Assembly (NCBI GenBank): GCA_016293805.1
Contig: JAEDDI010000058.1
Span: 1 to 6,170, forward strand
Direction of reading: 5' to 3'
DNA from: Bacillota bacterium
Lineage (GTDB): Bacteria; Bacillota; Clostridia; Peptostreptococcales; Anaerovoracaceae
DNA: 6,170 nt
Of this stretch, positions 1 to 5,260 are shown piece by piece; the first letter of the stretch is position 1, and each line of letters begins with the position of its first letter. Below the pieces are notes generated by a model that made no database searches, was not told the DNA's origin, and was given only the letters and a program-made list of their open reading frames with translations. The translations under genes were made by a program, and so were the position numbers.

Positions 1-80
1 TTCCTGTAATCTTCAAGAATCGCCTCTGTTACAGGAATGAGCGAGTCTTCCATTCTCTTGTCAAACTGTTCTTTTTTCAT
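1..80 (-). CDS. N-terminal fragment of an unidentified protein (third gene of the dacF operon)
   Basis: Only the first 26 codons are inside the window; the gene runs off the left edge. The visible peptide begins MKKEQFDKRMEDS and continues through LIPVTEAILEDYR. It is charged, with no signal peptide or membrane segment so far, and looks like the helical start of a soluble cytoplasmic protein. I do not recognise the family. The ATG at 80-78 is supported by an AGAGG ribosome site about seven bases upstream, which lies in the last codons and stop of the preceding Cys-rich gene. Only four bases separate the two genes, so it is very likely co-transcribed and translationally linked with the small membrane protein and the D,D-carboxypeptidase. 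A function cannot be given without the rest of the sequence. Confidence 0.7.
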   Translation of the reverse strand, partial: MKKEQFDKRMEDSLIPVTEAILEDYR

Positions 81-84
81 TACT

Positions 85-252
85 TTACCTCTGTTCTGTT
101 CTCTTTGTGCAGTTTTCATTATGGCAGTCTGCACACGACATGCCGCAGTTTTCATCATTGTTTTTAGATGCTCCCCATGCCCACAGGAGTGCCAGTCCTG
201 CTATTATGAGAGCTCCTGCCGCCAGTACACCAATCTGCTGTATAAGACTCAT
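85..252 (-). CDS. Small Cys-rich single-pass membrane protein, 55 aa, function unknown
   Basis: This short reading frame starts MSLIQQIGVLAAG and ends KRTEQR. Residues about 6-26 form one hydrophobic helix (rich in Ala, Gly, Leu, Ile). A short polar tail follows, with cysteines at 36, 40, 43 and 48 (C-x3-C-x2-C-x4-C) and His44, which could bind a metal or an iron-sulfur cluster. Its ATG overlaps the stop of the upstream carboxypeptidase gene as ATGA. A perfect AGGAGG ribosome site sits eight bases before the start, and the next gene begins four bases after its stop. These junctions make it a convincing real gene despite its size. The layout of a helix plus a Cys tail recalls the small FeoB-associated Cys-rich membrane proteins, but the cysteine spacing differs from their usual pattern and no feo gene is visible. 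The resemblance is therefore only architectural. Topology is not determined by the sequence I can see. Confidence 0.8.
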   Translation of the reverse strand: MSLIQQIGVLAAGALIIAGLALLWAWGASKNNDENCGMSCADCHNENCTKRTEQR

Positions 253-1508
253 CTTCTGCGCCTCCTGTGTCTTCTGCTCTTTTTGTAATTTAACACTACA
301 ATAAGAAATATTATAAAAAATACCGCTGTATAGGTATATATGCTGCCCAAAAGAAGTTTAGGAATACTAAGAGAAACGCTCTCGCATGCTGCAAGATCTG
401 TACTGCCAATCTGCTCTCCATCCTTATACACTGTGATACTGCCAACAATATCACCTTCCTTTACAGGGGCCTTTATTCTCTCGATATTCACTTCTGTTGT
501 AATCTCATCGCCGCTGCTTTCTTCAGATACTGCAGCTTTTACGTCAGCAGCTGCAGCTGCTGTGATTTCTCCTTTTTTTCCTGATCTGACTCTGACTGTT
601 TCTGTATGTCCCTCTGTAACAGCTTCAACTGTTTTGTAATTGTCAAATCCGTACTCCAGAAGTTCTATTGAATCGGCAAATCTGTCAAATGCCGTCGATT
701 TCATCACGATGCTTATATATTCCTCGTCACCCCTGACAGCATCCGCTGCCATGCATCCTCCTGCAAGATCTGTATATCCTGTCTTTATCCCTACAGCATA
801 CTTATAGTATGGATGGCATGACTTTCCGTTCACATTTATCCAGCTGTATGTGTCAAAAAGAAGTCTGTCTGTAGACCCCACTGTCAGAACCTCTCTCTTG
901 TTTGTCTCATGCGTCTGGTATGTCGTTCTTCTTACTATCTCGCGTATCGTGTCATATTCCATGGCTTTGCGCGCTATGATAGCCATATCTTCAGCTGTTG
1001 AGTAATGATTATCATCATCCAGTCCGTTTGGATTGGCAAAATGTGTTCCGGTGCATCCAAGTTCCTCCGCTCTCTTATTCATAAGCTCCGCGAACTCCTC
1101 AACGCTCCCTGAAACAGCCTCCGCAAGCGCAACCGCACAGTCGTTTGCGGAGTATATCATCATCACATTCAGCAGATCCTCCACCAGCATTTTTTCGCCC
1201 TTCTTCAGTCCAAGAGCGCTGCCGTCTATCGTCGTCACATACTTGCTGACTGTAACCACATCATCACATTTCAGATTCTCCACTACAAGTATTGCCGTCA
1301 TCATCTTGGTCATGCTTGCGGGCCTGTATCTCTTGTCAGCGTTCTTTTCGTAAAGGACCTCGCCTGTGTGTGCATCAATAAGTACTGCTGCCTTTCCCTT
1401 TAGTTTCAGTTCGTCTGCGAAAGCTGTTTCAAGATTCCCAAATACAATCAGAAACGCAAAAACTGAAACAAGACATGCTGCAGCAATCATTTTAAATCTA
1501 ACTATCAA
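249..1508 (-). CDS. dacF: D-alanyl-D-alanine carboxypeptidase (DacF/PBP5-like, peptidase S11)
   Basis: This low-molecular-mass penicillin-binding protein removes the terminal D-Ala from peptidoglycan stem peptides outside the membrane, which limits cross-linking. The 419-residue product has a signal peptide (about 1-31, likely cut after Ala-Phe-Ala). All three active-site motifs of the S11 family are present: SMTK at 65-68 (Ser65 nucleophile), SAN at 120-122 and KTG at 242-244. A PBP5 C-terminal beta domain follows at roughly 290-380. The C-terminus is unusual: residues about 388-407 look like a true membrane helix, not the usual amphipathic anchor, and the last 11 residues are almost all Lys/Arg (KKSRRHRRRRR), presumably cytoplasmic. 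The start is TTG at 1508, because AGGAG lies eight bases upstream; the first ATG (1490) is too far from it. The gene is first in an operon with two small downstream genes and has an extended -10 promoter upstream. Confidence 0.95.
   Translation of the reverse strand: MIVRFKMIAAACLVSVFAFLIVFGNLETAFADELKLKGKAAVLIDAHTGEVLYEKNADKRYRPASMTKMMTAILVVENLKCDDVVTVSKYVTTIDGSALGLKKGEKMLVEDLLNVMMIYSANDCAVALAEAVSGSVEEFAELMNKRAEELGCTGTHFANPNGLDDDNHYSTAEDMAIIARKAMEYDTIREIVRRTTYQTHETNKREVLTVGSTDRLLFDTYSWINVNGKSCHPYYKYAVGIKTGYTDLAGGCMAADAVRGDEEYISIVMKSTAFDRFADSIELLEYGFDNYKTVEAVTEGHTETVRVRSGKKGEITAAAAADVKAAVSEESSGDEITTEVNIERIKAPVKEGDIVGSITVYKDGEQIGSTDLAACESVSLSIPKLLLGSIYTYTAVFFIIFLIVVLNYKKSRRHRRRRR
261..266 (-). 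promoter_or_regulatory. Ribosome binding site AGGAGG for the Cys-rich peptide, inside dacF
   Basis: A perfect AGGAGG is formed by two consecutive AGG arginine codons near the end of the carboxypeptidase gene. It lies eight bases before the ATG at 252-250. It decides the start of the 55-residue gene and supports translational coupling through the ATGA overlap. Confidence 0.85.
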
Positions 1509-1516
1509 AACCTGTT

Positions 1517-1521
1517 CTCCT
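1517..1521 (-). promoter_or_regulatory. Ribosome binding site AGGAG that selects a TTG start for dacF
   Basis: AGGAG lies eight bases before TTG at 1508-1506. The first in-frame ATG (1490-1488) is 26 bases from it and has no ribosome site of its own. Starting at TTG also gives the signal peptide a normal positively charged beginning (Arg4, Lys6). Confidence 0.75.
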
Positions 1522-1538
1522 GTCTTTCCAATGCACCG

Positions 1539-1567
1539 ATTATATCACAAATCCCCTGTCTGCAAAA
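1539..1567 (-). promoter_or_regulatory. Probable extended -10 sigma-A promoter for the dacF operon
   Basis: A perfect TATAAT lies at 1544-1539 and is preceded by TG one base upstream (TGATATAAT), an extended -10 element. The -35 is weak: TTTTGC at 17-bp spacing or TTGCAG at 15 bp. Extended -10 promoters tolerate this. The promoter overlaps the last codons and stop of the LysR gene, and the expected transcript would begin near 1532 with a leader of about 24 bases. I see no terminator between lysR and dacF, so some read-through is also possible. Confidence 0.6.
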
Positions 1568-2477
1568 GACCGCTCTGGTTTGCAATATACTTTTTCAGTT
1601 TATCCAGATATTCTCCCGCCATCTTTCCGGGCGGTCTTTCGAGTGACCAGATGTATCCGACTTCTATTATTTCATCACTTTCGAGCGGAACAGCTATTAT
1701 ATCATCACCGTTAAGGTCGCTGCTTAGCACACCTGTGGAAATAGTATATCCGTTAAGTCCTATAACCAGATTAAAAAGTGTTGCCCTGTCGGTCACACGT
1801 ATATCCTTAAAACTCTCAGCGGTACTGTGTATCTCCTCTGACAGATAAAATGAATTGTGCACACCCTGTTCGAATGTCAGTCTTGGATACACCTTAAGAT
1901 CATCAAGAGTTACACTTTCTTTTTGCGCAAGCGGATGATCCTTTGATATGAAAACATGCGGCGCCGCTCTGAACAGACTCTCAAATCCTGCATAGGCATC
2001 CTTCAGGATTCTTCTCATAACCTGTCTGTTGAAATCGCTGAAATATATTATTCCCAGTTCGCTTCTTCCGGTTCTTACATCCTCAATGATGTCAAAAGTT
2101 CTGGTCTCCCTAAGCGAAAACTCATATCGGCTCTCCTTGTAGTCCCTGACAAGATCTACGAAAGCATTTACAACAAACGAGTAATGCTGGGCAGACACTG
2201 CAAACACTCTCTTAGTAGGTTCTCTGTGCTTGAACTGTTCTTCAAGAAGATCCGCCTGTGATACAACCTGTCTTGCATATGAAAGAAATCTGCTTCCCTC
2301 TTCAGACAGAAAAACACCCTTGCTCCCCCTGTAGAAGATGGTAATCCCCATCTCCTTCTCAAGTTCCGCAACGGCCTTCGAAAGGCTTGGCTGTGACAGA
2401 TAAAGCTCCTCTGCCGCCTTTGTCATGCTTCCGGTTTCAATTATTTTTATAACATATCTTAGCTGCTGAAGCGTCAT
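1545..2477 (-). CDS. LysR-family transcriptional regulator
   Basis: This 310-residue DNA-binding regulator has the usual LysR layout and length. An N-terminal winged helix-turn-helix spans about residues 1-60; the characteristic stretch is TKAAEELYLSQPSLSKAVAELE at 19-40, where Ala21-Ala22 and Gln29-Pro30-Ser31 are family hallmarks. A linker helix follows, then a periplasmic-binding-protein-like effector domain from about 90 to 300. The effector cannot be read from the sequence. The gene starts 11 bases after the EamA exporter stop, and its AAGGAG ribosome site overlaps that stop (TAAAGGAG), so the two are co-transcribed. LysR genes are more often divergent from their targets; here regulator and probable target run in the same direction. 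Autoregulation through the dyad at 3368-3380 is an inference. Confidence 0.95.
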   Translation of the reverse strand: MTLQQLRYVIKIIETGSMTKAAEELYLSQPSLSKAVAELEKEMGITIFYRGSKGVFLSEEGSRFLSYARQVVSQADLLEEQFKHREPTKRVFAVSAQHYSFVVNAFVDLVRDYKESRYEFSLRETRTFDIIEDVRTGRSELGIIYFSDFNRQVMRRILKDAYAGFESLFRAAPHVFISKDHPLAQKESVTLDDLKVYPRLTFEQGVHNSFYLSEEIHSTAESFKDIRVTDRATLFNLVIGLNGYTISTGVLSSDLNGDDIIAVPLESDEIIEVGYIWSLERPPGKMAGEYLDKLKKYIANQSGLLQTGDL

Positions 2478-2488
2478 ATGCTTCTCCT

Positions 2489-3340
2489 TTATTCCCTGAG
2501 TGCAAGACTGGTTACCGATACAAGTATAACTGCTCCTCCTACAAGCTGAACAGCTGTAAGTGATGTCCCGAATATGACAAATGAGAACACCACCGATGTC
2601 AGAGGAAATACATTTTCAAAAAGCGAGGTCATTGTAACTGTCAGCCTGCCTATTGCAAAAACATACAGATACTCCGCAATAACCACCCCTACAACACCCA
2701 GCAGTACAGCGAGCAGCACATTACCGGCAGTAAGTCCTGTCCACTGAGGATGTGAAAGCAGAGTGAGAGGAATCTGAACAATGAATGCAGGCAGCATCAT
2801 TGCAGTCAGAAGAGTTGTAAGCGAGTACTTCTCTTCTATTGGCTTTACAAGTGCAATATATGATGACCACATGAACGCACCAAGAAGCATCACTAAAAAT
2901 CCCCTGATGCTGACACCCATAGGTTCACCTGCTATGAGAAGATATACACCTGCAATCGATCCCATAACACAGACTACCTTGAGTTTTGTTATTCTTCCCC
3001 CAAACCATATTCTGTCGAACACAAGCCCGAATACTGGTACTGTTGCCATTACAAGTGTGGCAAATGCCGCACTTGTGAGTTCAGTTCCAATGTTTTCAGC
3101 ATTAAAGTATATACACATTCCGACAATACCGCAGAGTATTATTCTCGGCCAGTCTTTCCTGTCTATATGAAATCTCTTTTCTTTTATCAGCAGAAGCGGC
3201 ACGAGTATCAACACTGAAACAGCCAGTTTGATAAGTGTGTATACAAAAGGCTCCATTGAACTCATCAGATATTCTATGCCTATGGCTTCGAATCCCCATA
3301 TCATATTAACCGCTACTATTGCAACTATTCCTCTTCTCAT
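2489..3340 (-). CDS. EamA/DMT-superfamily membrane transporter (probable exporter)
   Basis: The 283-residue product has about ten hydrophobic helices (roughly 4-22, 30-52, 66-82, 89-109, 119-137, 146-165, 174-195, 207-229, 236-256 and 261-281). They are arranged as two EamA repeats (about 3-136 and 147-280). Typical family features include the WGFEAIGIEYL segment in helix 1, TLVMATVPVFGLVFDRIWFGG before helix 5, and the matching SLFENVFPLTSVVFSFVIFG in the second half. Members export amino acids, metabolites or drugs across the inner membrane; the substrate cannot be assigned here. The ATG at 3340 is preceded by AAGGTG only four bases away, a slightly short spacing, but the first helix begins at once and no better start exists. 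The partner is the downstream LysR gene, which may sense the exported compound. Confidence 0.94.
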   Translation of the reverse strand: MRRGIVAIVAVNMIWGFEAIGIEYLMSSMEPFVYTLIKLAVSVLILVPLLLIKEKRFHIDRKDWPRIILCGIVGMCIYFNAENIGTELTSAAFATLVMATVPVFGLVFDRIWFGGRITKLKVVCVMGSIAGVYLLIAGEPMGVSIRGFLVMLLGAFMWSSYIALVKPIEEKYSLTTLLTAMMLPAFIVQIPLTLLSHPQWTGLTAGNVLLAVLLGVVGVVIAEYLYVFAIGRLTVTMTSLFENVFPLTSVVFSFVIFGTSLTAVQLVGGAVILVSVTSLALRE

Positions 3341-3367
3341 CTTTCACCTTAATTCTTTCCAGTGTCA

Positions 3368-3380
3368 TCCATCCTATGGA
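3368..3380. promoter_or_regulatory. Candidate LysR-type operator (T-N11-A dyad) upstream of the exporter-lysR operon
   Basis: TCCAT-CCT-ATGGA is a perfect 5-bp inverted repeat with a 3-bp centre, 13 bp in all, and it fits the LysR-family T-N11-A rule exactly. It lies 28-40 bases before the exporter ATG, overlapping the start site expected from the weak promoter just upstream. That position would suit repression or autoregulation. The function is inferred from pattern and place only. Confidence 0.4.
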
Positions 3381-3410
3381 CGTATAATGGTGTCTTTACC
3401 AAATTACTAA
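3381..3410 (-). promoter_or_regulatory. Weak candidate promoter for the exporter-lysR operon
   Basis: TTAGTA (3410-3405) and TATACG (3386-3381) are separated by 18 bases; each is a poor match to the sigma-A consensus. The spacer holds a second small dyad, TGGT-N6-ACCA (3388-3401). A promoter is needed here because a terminator lies immediately upstream, and weak -35 elements are common where an activator is required. The exact boxes are uncertain. Confidence 0.3.
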
Positions 3411-3433
3411 AAAGGTGCAGATTTATCTGCACC
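3409..3433 (-). terminator. Rho-independent terminator of the cysteine hydrolase gene
   Basis: On the minus strand, GGTGCAGA-TAAA-TCTGCACC forms a perfect 8-bp stem with a 4-base loop, followed at once by TTTTT. It begins four bases after the hydrolase stop codon. It separates this gene from the exporter-lysR operon. Confidence 0.9.
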
Positions 3434-3437
3434 GCTG

Positions 3438-3965
3438 TTACACTATTTCTATCTGACATCCTGCCATTGCAGCCAGTGCAGTTTTGTGTGCATCCTCTGA
3501 AGTACCTGCACAGCACCCGGAACAGATTCTTACCGGCACTTCCGGCATGGCTGCTTTAATCAGCATGGCGTTTGATATGACACAGATATCCGTACACACA
3601 CCTACTATTTCTATCGATGTAATGCTCTCTATTTCGTTAATTGCCTTAATATCCTGCGCCAGTCTAAGACTTCCAAATGTTTTTTTATCATATATGCATG
3701 CAGCCTTGTCCAGATATTTTCGCAGCGGCTCAACTATTTCCCAGCCTTCTGAACCCTTGATACAGTGCTCTACCGGAAGATTTCTGCCCTCAAGCGTATC
3801 CATATAATTGCTGCAGTGCGTATCTCTTGTAAACAGAATCTTTCCGTCAAATTGTGCAAGTTTCTGTTCTATCAGCGGAATCACCTTCTCGGCGGCCTCA
3901 TTCTTCAGCGAACCGTACACGAAGTCATTCTGCATATCAATGACTATAAGAAAATCATTTGACAT
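3438..3965 (-). CDS. Isochorismatase-like cysteine hydrolase, probable nicotinamidase type
   Basis: The 175-residue product belongs to the isochorismatase-like hydrolase superfamily. The expected catalytic triad is present: Asp10 in VIDMQNDF, Lys94 in the DKKTFGS segment, and nucleophile Cys124 in GVCTDICVISNA. Asp48, His50 and His67 (RDTH ... VEHC) match the metal-binding set of nicotinamidases, which favours hydrolysis of nicotinamide to nicotinate plus ammonia in NAD salvage. Other amide substrates remain possible because the intervening nicotinamidase sequence is not closely kept. The length is short but normal for the compact clostridial members. The protein is Cys-rich, with nine cysteines including an adjacent pair at 151-152, and is expected in the cytoplasm. 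The ATG at 3965 has AAGGGAG seven bases upstream. The gene has its own strong promoter and a terminator just after the stop, so it is probably monocistronic. Confidence 0.9.
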   Translation of the reverse strand: MSNDFLIVIDMQNDFVYGSLKNEAAEKVIPLIEQKLAQFDGKILFTRDTHCSNYMDTLEGRNLPVEHCIKGSEGWEIVEPLRKYLDKAACIYDKKTFGSLRLAQDIKAINEIESITSIEIVGVCTDICVISNAMLIKAAMPEVPVRICSGCCAGTSEDAHKTALAAMAGCQIEIV

Positions 3966-3997
3966 ATTGTTTCTCCCTTATCAAATAGTACATATTG

Positions 3998-4026
3998 ATA
4001 TTACCACGACTGCGTCATGTTTTCAA
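3998..4026 (-). promoter_or_regulatory. Near-consensus sigma-A promoter for the cysteine hydrolase
   Basis: TTGAAA (4026-4021), a 17-bp spacer and TAATAT (4003-3998) make a strong housekeeping promoter. The -35 begins three bases after the aminopeptidase stop codon. The transcript should begin near 3991, leaving a leader of about 26 bases. The spacer contains a small dyad, CATGAC-GCA-GTCGTG (4019-4005; 5 of 6 pairs exact, the sixth G-T in RNA), which could be an operator. Confidence 0.8.
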
Positions 4027-4029
4027 CTT

Positions 4030-5247
4030 TTATAAAATCTCAAGAAAGAACCGGTAAAAATCGTCGATATCTCTGAGGTTTGCGGTTTCTCTTGCCGAAT
4101 GCATTGCCAGCATCGGAATCCCCATATCGGCACCGGGTATGCTCACATGCGATGTCAGTATCGGTCCAAGCGTACTGCCTCCCGGATTTCCCGATCTGTT
4201 TGCCTGAACCTGAAGAGGAATACTCTTTTCTGAGCATATCCCTCTTATAACTGCAGAAAGCTTCCCGCTTGTTGCATACCTTTGCGCAGCACTCGTCTTC
4301 AGGACGATTCCCTTTCCCGCATAGGCTCTTGAAGTAATGTCAGCTTTCTCAGGATAATTTGGATGGAAGCTGTGGGCACCGTCAGCGGAGATAAGGAAAT
4401 TTCCGTCACTGTAAATGCTTTCGATTTTTCCGCTTCTGCAAAAGGCGTCAAGAACATCCCGCAGCAGGTTCGAGTCTCCTCCCTGTTTTGTCATACTGCC
4501 TACCTCCTCATTATTGAAAATACACATCAGCGGCGTGTAATCTCTATCGTGTTCGGCAGCTATCGCCTCTGTAAGAGCAAAAACAGATGCAAGGTTGTCA
4601 AGTCCGCGTGAAAGGATAAAACTGCCGTCTGTCCCTGTGGTCTGAGCTTTCTCACATGGGTACAGATTAAGGTCAAAAGAAAGAATATCATCCTCTTTTG
4701 CGCCTGCAAGTTCTGCAATGAATGAAATAATGTTTTCACTGCTGTCTGTGCTTATGAGCGGCATCATCTCTTTCTGGAAATCTGCATCACGCCTGCCCGA
4801 ATCCTTATCCATATGAGGTGCAAGCGAAGGAATCACAAACACCGGTTTTTCACTGTCCACTAAAGTCATAACAGGCGAATATGCATCTTTTCCCTTTTTC
4901 CACACTGCACCTGCAAGTCCCAGCGGTCTGTCGAACCATGTGTGCCTGAGCATTCCTCCGTAAGGTTCTGTGTTAACCCTTCCAAACTCACCGTCAATAT
5001 CCGGAGAAGGCTTGAGCCTGAAACACGGATAATCAGAATGTGCACACGCAATGTGAACATTTCCGCCATTGAGCCTGAATGCTATCAGTGCTGTTCCATA
5101 TATTTCTATATAGTATTTACCGTTTTCCAGTCCCTCAGCCGATGACATATGAATACTTTCGAATCCTGCATCATTCAGTCTTTCCTTAACGGTTTCAATA
5201 ACATGATAGGGACTTACGCCCCTGTCAAGATAATCATTTATTCTCAT
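4030..5247 (-). CDS. apeB: M18-family zinc aminopeptidase (aspartyl-aminopeptidase-like)
   Basis: This cytoplasmic metallopeptidase removes N-terminal residues from peptides, with a family preference for acidic or other selected residues. The 405-residue product carries the complete M18 signature. His70 and Asp72 lie in CAHSDYP, the bridging Asp217 in SRGLDNLAS, catalytic Glu247 and ligand Glu248 in NNEEVGS, Asp289 in the DGAHSFHPNYPEK block, and ligand His383 in AMHSARE. The conserved GNPGGSTLGPI loop (353-363) is also present. The length is slightly below the usual 420-460 residues, and no catalytic residue is missing. The N-terminus (SPYHVIETVKERLNDAGF) resembles the ApeB-type branch, so the symbol is a best match. 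The start at 5247 is set by AGGAGA seven bases upstream, which overlaps the stop of the transporter gene before it. It is therefore probably co-transcribed with that CHR transporter. Confidence 0.95.
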   Translation of the reverse strand: MRINDYLDRGVSPYHVIETVKERLNDAGFESIHMSSAEGLENGKYYIEIYGTALIAFRLNGGNVHIACAHSDYPCFRLKPSPDIDGEFGRVNTEPYGGMLRHTWFDRPLGLAGAVWKKGKDAYSPVMTLVDSEKPVFVIPSLAPHMDKDSGRRDADFQKEMMPLISTDSSENIISFIAELAGAKEDDILSFDLNLYPCEKAQTTGTDGSFILSRGLDNLASVFALTEAIAAEHDRDYTPLMCIFNNEEVGSMTKQGGDSNLLRDVLDAFCRSGKIESIYSDGNFLISADGAHSFHPNYPEKADITSRAYAGKGIVLKTSAAQRYATSGKLSAVIRGICSEKSIPLQVQANRSGNPGGSTLGPILTSHVSIPGADMGIPMLAMHSARETANLRDIDDFYRFFLEIL

Positions 5248-5254
5248 TTTACTG

Positions 5255-5260
5255 TCTCCT
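5255..5260 (-). promoter_or_regulatory. Ribosome site of the aminopeptidase, overlapping the transporter stop
   Basis: AGGAGA shares its first A with the TAA stop of the transporter (TAAGGAGA) and lies seven bases before the ATG at 5247. This leaves no room for a separate promoter and points to a shared transcript with coupled translation. Confidence 0.8.

Noticed and set aside
85..252. Assignment of the Cys-rich peptide to the FeoB-associated family
   Set aside because: It shares only size and layout; the cysteine spacing differs and no feoA or feoB is in view.
249..281. The poly-Arg end of DacF as a frameshift artefact
   Set aside because: The frame is continuous through the membrane helix, the stop overlaps the next start as ATGA, and the Arg codons supply a functional-looking ribosome site, so the tail appears genuine.
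37..288. Plus-strand open frames opposite the left-end genes, and similar ones at 1366-1848, 2781-3170 and 5149-5409
   Set aside because: Each lies antisense to a gene with clear family motifs, has no good ribosome site that I can see, and gives a low-complexity or Ser/Cys-rich product typical of a shadow frame.
545..562. Perfect 18-bp palindrome CAGCAGCTGCAGCTGCTG inside dacF
   Set aside because: It encodes a run of alanines (GCA/GCT codons) in a linker, so the symmetry is most simply explained by repeated Ala codons. There is no second copy or regulatory context.
4005..4019. The same short hairpin considered as a terminator for the transporter-aminopeptidase operon
   Set aside because: The stem is only six pairs with one G-T, and no T-run follows. 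It sits inside the promoter spacer, so I list it only as a possible operator.
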